64,000 nt of DNA. Origin: Schistosoma mansoni. Its lineage: Eukaryota > Platyhelminthes > Trematoda > Strigeidida > Schistosomatidae. Of the stretch, positions 35,993 through 48,200 are shown in pieces. The notes beneath the pieces were generated by a model. The model saw only the letters and a list, made by a program, of their open reading frames with translations. It made no database searches and had not been told where the DNA came from. The first letter of the stretch is position 1; every line of letters begins with the position of its first letter. The DNA is taken from positions 4,255,852 through 4,319,851 of the forward strand of contig NC_031495.1 of the NCBI RefSeq assembly GCF_000237925.1, read 5' to 3'. Both the position numbers and the translations under genes were made by a program.

Positions 35993-38900
35993 TTACATAA
36001 CTGAAAAACATTTTCTACTTCTCTTTTCTTTCTTTCAAGATTACTATTATTGATTATTGAATAATAATAATAATAATATTATTTATATGAATCTGTTTGT
36101 CAATATTTACATAACCATATTTTGTTGTTGTTGTTGTTGTTGTGAAAAGATAACAAAAACAAATGACCACAAGCTTAATTATACTTCATGACTGAAGAAT
36201 TTAATTAGTAATATTTCATTTCTCATTAGTTCTGGATATTTTGTACGTAGGTAATTGAAACGAAAGATTGTTCTTATCATATGTTAACTACTAATCAATG
36301 AGATACAGTATTTGCTTTAAAAAAAAATTGAAGATGGTTTATAGATGACTGTTGTTTCAATTGAAGATTGTTTGTCTTTTTTATCATGAACTTGACTACT
36401 TCACAATTGATTGATCACCGGGTGGTGATCAATGTCATGCGTGTCCAGAGTTTCCTGTTGACCATCTCCAACCACCATCTTATCTCAACATAGTGCACGC
36501 AGTGTCGAGTCACCTAGACTATTGGCCACATTGCAACTTGATCGATAGCATTCGATCAGCACTGAGGACTTGACACGCATGGCATTGATCATCACCCAGT
36601 GATCAATTAATTGTGATTACATCTCAGTCTTACAGAAGGTCGATCGCGGCCCGAGTAGCTCAACGGTAACGTCTCTGACTATGAAGTTGAGTGACACGGG
36701 ATCAAATCCGTCAGGGGGGACCAGTTCCCTCAAGATTACAGGTACACCTTGCTGACGAGTGCCAAGTAGCACGAAACCCGGGTCCAGGGTTTCCTGTTGA
36801 CCACCTCCAACCACCAACTTACTTGACTACTTGTTATAAACGGTAGGGTTTCTTGTTATAACAGTCCTTTCACTTTTTACAACGTATGTGGGACGTTAGT
36901 TTAGCTTAGACGAATATCTATACTAGATTCTCACTCAGTGTCTATTCTACAGGACTTCAACACAACTCAGATCAAGAACACGAGATTAGCCTGACTAGAA
37001 CGTCAATATATTTCCATACCAAATTCCGACACACTCCAACAACAAGGAACACTTAATCAAAAATAGTCAGGATAGGGGAATATATAACACATACAACACC
37101 TGTCACACTACCTACATGTCTGACTCAGCAAAACAACCAATCATTATCATTCACGCCCACACATCACTACTATTATTATCTTAACTTCAAATAATAAATC
37201 ACTGTTGTCATATATCACTCAGGTTAATCGTCTTTAGTGACCTACTTTTATGATGAGAACGTGATTGGTATAATGGAAACAATGATTAATATAACTAATT
37301 GTACCAGTGATTGCTTTATTGTACCAAACACACTTTTCCTTCCGTTGCCTGTAACCTTGCACGAACTTGCTTAAGCTCGGTAGTTCCGCCGGTAAACTTT
37401 GGCACGTCTTGGTATTCTTTCGATACCACGAGATTGCCAACAAATATATCTTATTGTGACCATTAACAGCCTTCTGATTTCTGGCCTACTGAGGGATTCA
37501 AGTCGATATCTGGTACGGAATCTTCATGTAGTGGTGATCATAGTCAATCGCGACTCGACCCCATCTACAAGTTCATGAAGGCATCTTGATTTGTCTATCA
37601 TTAGTTTTCTTCAACATACTCCTATTTTAGGCAATATTACCCAATGAGGTAAGGATTTAGTAGGTATTTGTAATACATAGGTCATGTTTTGCAACCATAG
37701 AATAATATAGAGGGTATTGTTGTACAGTATACTCACTTGGTTGTTAGCAGACAATATTTGCTCTACATTACTAGTAATGCAAGTAGTGAAAAAACTATCT
37801 GAACTTACTGAATGTGTATCGAGACTTTGTCAAATACCAGTTCATTAGGGCTAAGGAAACTTCCAAGAAAAATGAGGTGTTCAACGCGCTCGAACACTTA
37901 AATTTCTACTATTAGTCTAGGTAATGATGTAGACTGTTATAATGCGAAATATAGCGTATTGCGATAGGACTACGCGAAATTCTACCGATTGACCAAATTC
38001 AGATATCCTAGTTCGACCCCAATACTGTTCCCCAACTCCAATAAATCAGAACACAGCCGTTAAATGAGAATTGTTTATGGGGTCAGCAGCAGAACAAAAA
38101 TGGTTTACAGACAAGGCATATTTATACAGTTACGATGACTATTAACGGTAACCAATGGAAAGGAAGGACACGTGAAGGTTATAATTAGGACGACTCAAAA
38201 TTGACCAATAGGGAAACGACACATGAAAGTCATAGTTAGGACACTGTAAATAATGGCCAATAGGAAATAACATGCGAATTATGTGAAGAGTCTGAAAACA
38301 TACCATTTTACATTCGAGATAATTTTTGGGATATTCTTGTGAATATCCTAACACCTCCCCTTGGAAAAAATTAATAGCGACGCAATCGTGGGTTTACCTG
38401 AAAGTTCTTTGGTATTCTGCGTTTGCGTGCCGACCTCCTTCGAGGTAACGACCGAGAACTTGAAGAATGTTCTGCTTGATTAGATGACTGAGTTGCCTCC
38501 GTTGTAGGTATTGGCGGAAGTTGGAAAGTATCCAGTAATAAATCGAGTGGGATGCGTTTCGTAACTTCAACTTTTTCCTTGGATTCTCTTGGCCTTAGTT
38601 GATTATGATGCCTGGTCCAGATTTCTTTGTTTACTCTGACCTCATACATGACCTTCCCCTGTCTCTTTGCGACTTCACCCTCTATCCATCTATCATACCC
38701 ATGTCTATAGTCCCGCACATACACTTTTGCGCCAACTTCGTAAGGAATTCGGGTATTCTTCATGTGAGGACTCTGCTGGGCTACTCGCCTGGGTGTCATT
38801 GCACTATGAATTGTTCGTAGCTTTCGTCCAGGCTGGAGGAGTTCGATGAATCGATTTTGGAGGTCTGTAGCATGCTGTTGTGTAGTAGCAGGAGTTTGTA

Positions 38901-41900
38901 CTTGATTACAGATAGTGCTGATAGGTAGATTGGCAAGACCAAGTTCTTCGAACCAATCTAAACCCAGAAGATTGAGAGGGGATTTGGTGATGTAGCACGT
39001 ACCCTTGAAGGTTGTACCTCTGAACGAAATACAGCAATTAAGTTCACCATGAAGGCGGAGATGACCACCACATGCACTAACGGCTGTCTGCGAAGATGGT
39101 TTGATGGGAGGTTGACCCAAGGTTCGCCAAGTTTCTTTTGACAGAATAGTGATATCTGATGCAGTGTCCAACTGCAATCGAACTGGCTGACCATTGATTG
39201 AGAGGGTTAGAAATTTGCGTCGCGTGGCGGCATGGGTGTGGAAGACTGCTGCTAAACTTCCTGATGAGGGAAGCTGCTTTTTAGTATAACGACGTTGCGT
39301 CTGTGCATTTCGACGACTATTGGGTCGATGGGATTGACAAAAACCGCTTTTGTGACCAACTTTATGACAGCGATCGCACAGCTGCTGTTTGAATGGACAA
39401 AATTTCACATAATGCCAGGCTCCACAGTGCCAACATGGAGAGGGGGGCTTCTTGTGAACCGGTCTGGAGTGATTAGAGAAAGAAGGAGCATTGGCTTTCG
39501 TAGGACCACAGGTTGTTGATCTCGGAGATTTGTTCTGACGTTGGACAGCGTGAACTTCGCAACCACCCTGGCCCCCAGATTGGACCAAAGTGGTGTCACG
39601 CTGCAGGTTGACAATGCGTTGATACTCGTCGGCGATTGCATTAAGTGTCAGCGTAGGGTCTTGTTCAAGGCGGTTCAGCAATCGAGTTCTGATGTCGGAG
39701 AATTTGGGTGACTGAAGACTACATATGAATACGAGGGATTTGAATTGGTCGTCGGTAAGGGATTTGAGCTTGAACCGTTCGCACTCACGGTTGACAATGC
39801 CAACATGGGTTAAGAAGTCATCGGACTCGTTCATGACCAGTTTTAAACAGCGATAACGCGTATTAAAAAGTGAATGATGGTCACCAAAAAGTTGACTGAG
39901 AGTTTGAACAGTGGCATCGAAGGAACGGTCTCGTGGGTTCTGCGGTAGAATGTAGTTGCAATACTTATCAAGCTCTGATGGACCAAGTTTTCGAAGGAGA
40001 AGACGCACCTTCCACGAATCATCTCTGTCAGCAAGGTCGACTTTAAAAAGATCTTCATAACGTCTGAACCAGGTATCAAATGTAATATTGGCATCAGGAT
40101 CATAAAGAAACTCTGAAATACCACTAGTAATACCGTCGACTGATTGAGGGATTGTTGGTGTACATGAGACTCGAGAAGAGATCTGCGTCTGAGTAAGCAT
40201 CTCCATCAGCTTCAGCTGTTGCTTGAACAATTCTTCTAATTTAACTGGATCCATAGCTAGTCAGCAACTTGTTTGCAAAATCTCCGTCGCCAAATTGTTA
40301 TAATGCGAAATATAGCGTATTGCGATAGGACTACGCGAAATTCTACCGATTGACCAAATTCAGATATCCTAGTTCGACCCCAATACTGTTCCCCAACTCC
40401 AATAAATCAGAACACAGCCGTTAAATGAGAATTGTTTATGGGGTCAGCAGCAGAACAAAAATGGTTTACAGACAAGGCATATTTATACAGTTACGATGAC
40501 TATTAACGGTAACCAATGGAAAGGAAGGACACGTGAAGGTTATAATTAGGACGACTCAAAATTGACCAATAGGGAAACGACACATGAAAGTCATAGTTAG
40601 GACACTGTAAATAATGGCCAATAGGAAATAACATGCGAATTATGTGAAGAGTCTGAAAACATACCATTTTACATTCGAGATAATTTTTGGGATATTCTTG
40701 TGAATATCCTAACATAGACTATCCCTGAAACATTTTCCACTTAGAGAAAGAGAGAAACTCAGTCTAATCATGCTTGGATTGCTATTCTTACGGTTATTCA
40801 CTACATAGAACAGTCGGTCAGCTATATGCAACGTAGAACCTGACATATATGTGCATTGGTTTAAGTTGCCATACTACATTACCATCACAGCCCAGAATTA
40901 TATAATCGGCATATTCTAAGTTGATAATTGAGCCTCATGGTAAGAGGTAAACTGTTGAAACTAGAAACGAAGAGCACGTTATTTTTTAGAGCTTATCCAT
41001 AATGAAATTAAGTAAAAATGGAGAGAGTATAGTGCTCTAGGGGTCAACGCGAATTAGGCTTTCCCTTGACTGACAGTTTTTGAGTAGAGACCTTTCAGTA
41101 GATCCACATACATTTTGTGAATGCTTTATAGTGATAAACTATGCTTTGAGACCTCTCAAACGACGGAGATTAATGTCATTTTCAGGTAAGGTATACGAAC
41201 AATAGTTGGGTCTTTGTATGTATATTTTCGTCTCAAAACCTGCTGAAAGAAAATAACTTGGTCAATACATCTGCATCCAAGTCTGAAATATGCTTGGTTC
41301 TATTATTTTTATTATTCCTGAGTTTTATTTAGGGATTGGATGATTATTATTGGACAAACCGGTTCTATTGTTACTACCACAATAGGAGTTTTTTTTAAAG
41401 ACCACTACGATAAATGATCGAGACTAGTCACATAGAATTAGGTGCATTTTATACGCCTCACTTAATATCTTAGTCGATTTTAATGATGATGCTGAATAGA
41501 TATCAATAAACACTCCCGAAATTAACCCATCAAATTCTATTGCTTTCCTCTACTCAAAAATAATCATGAGTTTCTCATCCACGATGGAAATTAAGACACA
41601 AAGCTTAAATCAATCTTAAAATTTAAGCTCCTAAGGAATGGTGGATAACTGAAGAATACTACAGCAAGTTTTAATATGTAAAAGTAATCTAACTGATATA
41701 TTTACAAATAATAATTTAAACCTTCTAAATATTAATAAGAAACAATTAAAAAAGTCTAATAGAACAATGACTATAGAAACCATGTAAATAGCATATGATG
41801 ATAAGCACTGGATGAAAAGAAAAACTATTTGTTATAATCAGAGTATTTTTAAAACAGTCTTTTTTTAAAATTCACTTAGTATTGTTCGTTTGAATCTTTC

Positions 41901-43733
41901 CATTGATGTTTAGTCAATGAAGTTTCGCTTATCTTAGATCCACTTACACACATACATACGATCTGTTATTTTAACACGCTTATTTTTACACACAAGGTGT
42001 CTCATACTCACTACAGTAAATTCTTACTTTCAACATTGTTAACATGATTGGATGATCTATTTAGTATACAGTTAACTAGAGAACCATGTACCTACCAGAT
42101 TGCTGAGTGTAGCATTGGGTTTACTTAACATTCAATCGCTGAGATTTTACAAATAAATTTTTATCATTAAATTACTTATAACATTCCTAAAAACCTTAGA
42201 CTCAGCTTTTTGGTGTTGATCCTCAAATTTTTTGGAATTTTTCTTCGAAGTTATAACCCTACCGTCAGTTTGTTCCTTTATTCACAGTAAATTAGTTCCG
42301 TTCCGTATTTTGACTTAGATAAGTTGTGAAATGTTTATTTTTTATTATCGTAATGCTTCGGCTTACTCCTAAATACATACAAGGAAATATATTTTGTCTT
42401 GACTGTTAGTTTTACTTTTTTGGCTGTTGTAATCGACGAAGCATGTTGTAAATTACTAAATGATTACTAATGTATGCACACAACAGTAACTCACTTCTGT
42501 AAATGTTAGTGGTACTATTCGGCTCAACAAACTGAAGTTGATGGGACCAGGGTTTTAGCCAGTGAGTGACAAGTAAAAACTTGTGTTTTTTAACCTTTAA
42601 GCTATCATAATAAATCAATACAGGTAAAATAGTGTAATGCCAGCTAAGGTAGAAGTAATATTCACTGTGAAATTATTTTATTTTGATCTCATGATTATTA
42701 GGTCCTTAATTGGACTAAGGATTTAACCGAAAAATTACGTTGACAAGTAAACAGTTCGGTATCAAGTTAGTACATTTTCCACATGAATTATTATTCTAAG
42801 GACAGAAAAACCCTGAAAAGTAAACCCATGACATGAGAGTTACAAATTACTATGGAATTAATAAAAATCTGTAACAAAATATATGATAACTAACCGAAAA
42901 GCCGGAGAGTAAGGGCTCTTAGGCCAATCTGAGGTTTTGTGGGAAAACCAGCAAGTAACTTAGGATATGGAACCTTACAAGTGTCACGTACCAAATGAGG
43001 AGGATGCTTCATATTTAACACAGCGAAGTCATTCTTCAGCATATGCCCTACCACAATGCGATTCTGAAAAACAAGACGGATGTCAAATTGAATCCAATAA
43101 TCATCATTAATTTGAAATAAAATTTAAATTGGATAATTGTACACAATTTACACTAGACTGATATGTGAATATAGATTAAAGCACTACATAGGTTTTTGAA
43201 ATATCATACATTAATTTTATATTGAGCCTGTTACACAGACATTGAATTACACTACCACATAATCACCTTTGATATTTCAATAAAATGTTTGACCAGTAGC
43301 CATTGTAATCGCTAATATTTAAAACTAGGTGCTTACATGTATGATTTTTTCAACATGCTCTTGAACATAGGAATAGGGCATTGCACGAGACATGTCTTCT
43401 TGACGTATTCCACTCCATTTAGTGCGATAATCAGAAATTTCTCCTTCAGGTTTAACTATGATGTCACATAAAACTTTTCCCTCATGGTCAACAATACTAA
43501 TGCGTCCTAAAGCATTAGAATTTTCGAGTCCAACCCCGACCATTTCACAGTCCAAAGCAATTGGACTCAAATTGATGGGACAGTTCATTTCAGACGTAAG
43601 ATTTGATGAATCAAAAACTATAAAGGTGATCTGTAAGATAAACGGTCACTTACCTGGAGTAATGTTTTCTTCATGCTTACAAGAAAGACATTTAATCTGA
43701 ATCGGACACGTGTACTTCTTTGGCGGACATTTA
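31557..43733 (-). CDS. REXO4: REXO4/ISG20-family 3'-5' exonuclease (DEDDh)
   Basis: RNA exonuclease 4 family; in other eukaryotes the family includes nucleolar enzymes of rRNA processing (yeast Rex4). Exons on -: about 43733-43654 (5' part, acceptor uncertain; Cys-rich CPPKKYTCPIQIKCLSC), 43617-43337, 43063-42895, 31687-31557 with the stop. Phases agree across all three joins. All five DEDDh catalytic positions are visible: Asp and Glu in IALDCEMVGVG, Asp in GHMLKNDF, and His and Asp in AEHCSIEDARASM. YRTKWSGI matches the YRT..SGI block of human REXO4. The C-terminus is short and basic (KTTKNKKKN). The first intron seen is 36 nt; the last is 11.2 kb and holds a young LTR element, a solo LTR and many SINEs. 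The N-terminal start is not resolved: no ATG is in frame in the most 5' block, so at least one more 5' exon exists. Confidence 0.88.
31770..31910 (+). repeat. family A SINE with inverted head, short
   Basis: A reverse tail (AGTCAATTGAAGCTAGACC) up to about 31845 joins directly to a forward B box (GGTTCGAATC) and 'gtcgtggatgcgcactgct'. The forward tail is missing. It lies just outside the REXO4 stop codon, upstream of the last exon in transcript terms. Confidence 0.65.
32257..32590 (+). repeat. family B SINE
   Basis: A reverse tail (GCAAAGATGGGTAGTGGCTA) at the left, the family head 'aagattcaaacaaacaatac', the tRNA-like core with a B box (GGTTCGAGCCCC), and a forward tail ending CCATCTTTGCTTACC. 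The left and right tails are inverted copies. Confidence 0.7.
32591..32928 (+). repeat. family B SINE, diverged
   Basis: Tandem neighbour of the previous copy, with the same block order and a degraded B box (GTTTGAGCC). Confidence 0.65.
33140..33414 (+). repeat. family B SINE, cut by assembly gap
   Basis: The head (TAGTATTGTTTGTTTGAAT), 'gactgcaactggtcagtctc', a reverse tail and the B box (GTTCGAGTCCC) are present; the forward tail is lost in the gap. Confidence 0.7.
33415..33614. other. assembly gap (200 N)
   Basis: Exactly 200 Ns between a family B copy and a family A tail (33640-33675, 'ggtctagcttcaattgac'). Repeats probably broke the assembly here. Confidence 0.99.
33905..34075 (-). repeat. 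family A SINE, 3' part
   Basis: Reads on -: B box (GGTTCGAATCTC), 'gggatcgtggatgcgcactg', tail to TCAATCGACTCATGA. The A-box side is missing. Confidence 0.65.
34190..34445 (+). repeat. family A SINE, rearranged foldback copy
   Basis: Two short reverse tails (near 34205 and 34255), a forward 'gttagatgccggtttaatgg' A-box side, then a forward tail ending 'ggtctagcttagatcgac'. It is a mosaic of at least two pieces. Confidence 0.55.
34760..35305 (+). repeat. family D repeat, near full length
   Basis: From 'tggccccaaatgccctgg' through all family blocks to 'ttgtaccaatgtttgtg' and a tail of AAATAATAAATAATAAT type. It is one of the best copies for a consensus, about 540 bp. Confidence 0.75.
35510..35945 (-). 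repeat. family A element, longest form with short terminal direct repeats
   Basis: Read on -, it has a 5' block of about 180 bp (from 'catatgttcactagtgactgg' to 'ttagacattaacaccgttgg'), the tRNA-like core (CTCAGTGGTCTAGTGG; B-box-like GGGTTTGAATC) and the tail. The block 'gggggttgtttgtggagat', or nearly so, occurs at both ends (about 35522 and 35929) in the same direction, so the element is bounded by short direct repeats or is one monomer of a tandem array. Confidence 0.65.
35945..35992. repeat. (TA)n/(GA)n microsatellite
   Basis: A TA tract followed by a GA tract, directly beside the family A element. ATA and TTG triplet runs follow at about 36062 and 36122. Confidence 0.95.
36405..36830 (+). 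repeat. family C SINE with foldback head
   Basis: The left half (36405-36612) is bounded by inverted repeats built on GATCACCGGGTGGTGATC and GATCATCACCCAGTGATC. The right half holds a third tRNA-like core (36650-36710: GCCCGAGTAGCTCAACGG, B-box-like GGATCAAATCC) and the tail 'gtttcctgttgaccacctcc', which also appears in the left half. A second copy of the tail region is at 56350-56590. Confidence 0.6.
36832..37166 (-). mobile_element. solo-LTR-like element, copy 2
   Basis: It is the inverse of 25877-26219, with ends TGTTATAAACGG and CACACATCA. It abuts the family C tail exactly, so one inserted beside the other. It lies in the REXO4 intron. Confidence 0.65.
37167..37929. other. intronic DNA, nothing recognised
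   Basis: Part of the last REXO4 intron. No repeat family or open frame that I can support. Confidence 0.5.
37935..40714 (-). mobile_element. young non-autonomous Gypsy element with matching LTRs
   Basis: Two direct LTRs of 419 bp each (37935-38353 and 40296-40714), TGTTATAATGCG...ATATCCTAACA, with no difference that I can see by eye. Flanked by the 5-bp duplication TAGAC (37930-37934, 40715-40719). A primer site TGGCGACGGAG follows the 5' LTR on -, and a purine tract AAGGGGAGG precedes the 3' LTR. The internal part is one long open frame of 627 codons carrying gag with two zinc knuckles (the second a perfect CX2CX4HX4C), an aspartic protease segment (LQLDTASDITILS) and an integrase C-terminal segment; RT, RNase H and the integrase core are not encoded. 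The lineage looks like Mag/K02A2.6-type Gypsy. Very young. Ends look whole; it must depend on other copies. Confidence 0.9.
40795..40995 (+). repeat. family E fragment
   Basis: 'cggtcagctatatgcaacgt' and 'tgcattggtttaagttgcca' match the start of the copy at 63.29 kb (CAGCTATAACGTAGG, GGTCCAAGTTGCCA). Confidence 0.5.
41000..42890. other. intronic DNA; only a family B head fragment at 41868-41915
   Basis: The fragment reads 'ttcacttagtattgttcg'. The rest of this REXO4 intron part is AT-rich with no supported feature. Confidence 0.5.
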
Positions 43734-43739
43734 CTACTA

Positions 43740-45225
43740 GATTTATAAGCATAAAAATAACTCTGTTACTACTATGTGCAAGTACTAAATAAGTAGGAAT
43801 ATTTTCTGAGTTATGACCATTATATCGATGACCAAAACTCTTAGGTAGGGCAGATTGAGGAGCTATGAATAGGATTGAAATATAACTGCATGAACTGCTA
43901 AGCCACAAACTATGTTACTCTTTCGTGCGATGCACTTACTATGAATATACAAAGCCACAGGTTTGAATTGAGACGGACGTAGTAAAACTTGTTAGGAAAT
44001 AAGACAACTGTGCGTTTATCCAAGTTGTCACGATTCCGATCAACATCTACTAATTACGATAGATCTGATTTAAATGCACAAAGGCTGTCGGGCGATTACA
44101 CATGACTCCATGAACAAAACTGTTAAGCAATTAAGGTGTGAGGAATATAAATATAGTTCCAACCTCAGGATGTAGAAAAGGGTTCAGATTTGTGAACCAG
44201 TCCTTATACATCAAGTTTGTAAAACAGTGAGTTTTAGCATGAGCAGTGGGTGAATATCAGAACTTTCAAATGGAAATTATCGATAATGCTGAATCGAATA
44301 CCACACTAAGTACTAATTATTTGCAGAGTTTCATGGGGTATCTATCAAGACAAAATGCATTACATTTATGGGAGGCCGATGATTAGCTTTATTATTTATG
44401 CTTTAATCCTGACAAGACATCCGGAATCAGAAAAATGACAAAAGGTAATATCACTGATCATATTTACTGTTTACAAAAGTTGCTGCTAGGTGAAGACCTG
44501 GGAAATTTGAAGGCAACGTGCAATCTAGTGGAAGCCTCCTTGTACCGACATTTGTGTATTTAAGCAAATAAATAACTAGAAAAGGACCAACACAGGTCGT
44601 AGACCTGTCTTCAATACACAAGTCTGAAATCTTATTTAGTCCAGACTACGGCGTATGGACAAATCAACGACATTAAGGACAGCAAATCTTGGATTTCGAC
44701 GCAAAATTTATTCATCTACATAGGTAACTAGCATTTTTGCATCATAACTTATGTCAGTTCGTGAAGACCCTAACTCTATCTTAACCCTAACGTCCAACTG
44801 CATATTCTAACATTAACTCATTATATTAATTAATAACCTATTAACGCTATTAAGTAGGTGGATATTCTAAAGGTCCCTGTGGCATCGCTCAAAAGTCGTG
44901 CGTAAATAATAGTCTTACTGAGTTTCGTTAGGCTTTCCACTAAAAAAGCTTTAGATGAGTGAATTTATCTATAAAACCGAGCAGCCATCAACAAATACTA
45001 CTCTTTCACGCTTAAAGAGAATATAAATCGGAGGAACTAAGTATAGTACCAATAAATATAAAAATACACACCAATTATAGAACATAATAATTCATCATGA
45101 ACTGACCTAACCATTTCTATTAAGGAATGACAAGTATGGAACTTTGACGTCAAGATACTTTTAGCTGTAACGTCTTGAAAAGCAGTTACACAATATCAGC
45201 TCGAGAACTACATTAATGATAAGTA
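43740..45225. other. upstream of the REXO4 exons seen; no gene resolved
   Basis: Must contain or precede the missing 5' exon(s) of REXO4. A donor-like ATA/GTAAGT on - at about 43937 could end one, but the sequence around it is not convincing. A family D 3' end remnant ('ccttgtaccgacatttgtg' plus AAATAAATAA) is at 44540-44577. Confidence 0.4.
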
Positions 45226-45229
45226 ACAA

Positions 45230-48200
45230 TCCCAACGGACAGCGCGCGCTGTTTCAAGAGTAGCAGGAAACCTCAATATATCCAATATTCGTGTGACAAA
45301 AGAGTGTAAACCAGCTACTCTTTTGAGATCATTTATTTTGCTTTCATGATTAGATTCCATGTCGTTTCCTCGTTTGATGTGGAGATTTAGTCTAACAACT
45401 CACACTAGCGCGTTATATATTGCCGTTCACTTGGAGGCGGGAACGATCTAAAACAACAACACAACAGTCAGGACCGGTAAGTGCCTCTGAAGTAAGAACA
45501 CTTTGTACCGGCACAACATATATATTTTTGAAACTGAAAGACGTGGTCCGAGTACAAAAGAGGAAACTTACTACGAGAGAGTTATATTCGCTGTTCTGAA
45601 GGTTCGGATCGCGTAGGGCTTGTTCCTCTTCTTTCAGTGCGTCTACTCTTTGTTGCCCTGCAATAAGAAAAACAAACTCGCATTGGTAGCGTCGTATGTG
45701 ATGGTTTTTAATACCGTTACGTTACCCCCTCTCTCCATGAGGCACTGTCTTCAGTGCCTGATTGTGGAAATGGGTATGCTACCTCTCCTTCTATTATCAC
45801 TTCATAATGGATGATAGCAGTCGGGGGGTTGACAAACTGGGTATCTGAGTGCACCGTTGTTCCGTCTTGCTTCAATTGATTGTAGTGTTCTGTCATAACA
45901 TCGTCTTCAGGCCGTTGGAGGGTACATAGGACGAATGTAGTAGGGGATCGAATAAACACACTTTCATAAGGCCTTTGCTAAGGCTGATGGAACTTACTGT
46001 ATGTTCCTGGTGGAGCCAGAGGACGATGCAGCCAAACACGATCTCCGGGTTTGAATACAGGGTCTTTAGTTTATCGGTCGTGAAAATCCTTTTGTGTTTA
46101 CTGGCGTTTTGTAGGTTGGTTTTAACCGAGCGATATGAGTCGGCTAGACGGCTGCGAAGGTTACGGGTGCATGGTACATGGTCCTAAGCTTCACATGGCA
46201 ACAACAGCATTTGTATCTAAACAGGTAGGTGTAATTCATGTCCAAAGAGTAAAGTCGCGGGTGAAAATCCCGTTGACCCATGCACTGATGCGCGGTAAGC
46301 TAAAAGACATTGGCGTATTGCATCATCCCAATATTCCGTCGACATTTTATTGATAAACGATTGTAGAAGAGTTTTGATGGTTCTGTTTGTTCTTTCCACT
46401 AAACCGTTACCCCCTGAGTGATATGCAGTAGTGTGTGTTTTGCGGGTTCTCAATAATCGGCATACCTGGGCGACGAGATGGCTTTCAAAAGCTGCACCCT
46501 GGTCAGAATGGAGTGAGAATGGGAGCCATAAGGAGAGACCCAATGATCAATAAAAGCTAGAACGACCGTGGGTGCATCTTGTTGTGGTATAGGAACGGCT
46601 TCACATCATTTGCTAAAATAGTCCACCATCACCAGTATATGGCGGTTTCCGTTCTTTGACGTTGTAAGTGGCCCCATAATATCGATACCAACTCCCTGAT
46701 GTGGACCTTCTGTCGTCATTGGAACTAACGGTGCACGGGGTATTTATTGAGGTGACTTGATGGCATAGCACGTGCTACGATTTTTGCAGAATTCTGCCAC
46801 GTCTTCATGGATGGATGGCCACCAAAACCTCTGGCAAATCGCAGGTTCAGTCTTCCATTTCCCTGACTGCCCGAGTTCTCGGTGCACCTGCTCCATCATA
46901 TTCTGAACTTGTACACGTGGTATTGTCAACAGTGGCTGTTTTTACTCACTAAATATAAATGACATGTCCCCACACAATCCCAGACTACTTTACTTGGCAC
47001 AAAGACGGCGCGTCTCTGAGGAACGATCCTTTAACTCTGTCATAGATGGCTTATTATTTCCGTGTACTTGCCTTTGTTAAATGAATTGCAGGTCAGGAAC
47101 TGCTGCTTGAAGAGACGGCCAGTCGATCTCAGGGGTTGTGCTAAGGACAGCACTGATGGCACTAGGAGAATAAGGTATATGAGGCAGGGAATCGGAGTTT
47201 GTGTGTCGGCTCCCTAGTTGGTATTCGCAAGTAAAATTGAATGCCTGTAATCTCTCCTGCCAGTGCGCTACCTGACCTTCTGGTTCGCGAAACGAACGAA
47301 GCCACCGTAGTTCATGATGGTCTGTGCGTACACGAAAAGGGCGTCCTAGGACGTAGCGACGAAAATGTTGCAAAACGTTTGCCAAAGCCAGCATCTCTCG
47401 GCGCGCCGTAGAATACCTTGTCTCTCTCTTGTCTAACCGTCGACTAGCGTACTCCATGACCCTCTCTTGTCAGTCTTGTGCTGTTCGAGACAGGACTGCC
47501 AGGATAGCTGACGAGCTAGCATCAGTATCAAGTATAAACTCCCTTTCTTTAGCCGAAGTGTGCGGAAAAGCTAGTATGGGTGGAGCAGCAAGACATGACT
47601 TCAAAGTGTTAAATGCCTGTTGACATTCTGTGGTCGACGAAAATTTCCGTCCTTTATGCGTCAGGCGATGTAAAGGTGCTGCCAGGGATGCGAAATCGCA
47701 TACGGAACGTCTATAGTAAGAAGCGAGCCCCAGGAAGCTGAGAAAATCCCCAGCAAATTTCGACTGTGGCCAGTGAGTAATGACTCCTATTTCTTCCTTA
47801 TCTGTTCCTACCCCATCTTCCGTAATGCGATGTCCTAAAAAGAGTACTTTTTTGAAAGAGTCGACATTTGGACAGTTTCACCTTTAAGTTGTGCTGCCTA
47901 ATACGTTGTTGGACTTCCCTCAAGTTAGCATTATGCTTTTAGGGCGTGCTACCATACACACTAATATCATCAAGGTAAATCAAGCACTTGTGTGGCACGA
48001 GGCCATGTAGAACTGTCTGCATGAGTCGTTGGAAGGTGGCTGGGGCATTAGTTAGCCCGAAAGGCACCACCTGAAATTCGTATGGACCATTTGTTACAAC
48101 GAATGCAGTCTTCTTTCTGTCTTGGGATCATACTCACACTTGCCAGTACCCGGATGCTAGGTCTAAAGTCGAAAACCAGCACTCACCTTTCATAGCATCT

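Noticed and set aside
38142-38354. 70-codon frame in the LTR, found again at 40503-40715
   Set aside because: Identical because the two LTRs match; no protein features.
43618-43640. 23-nt intron in REXO4 (nearer acceptor)
   Set aside because: It puts the Cys-rich 5' block into a stop; the 36-nt choice keeps the frame.
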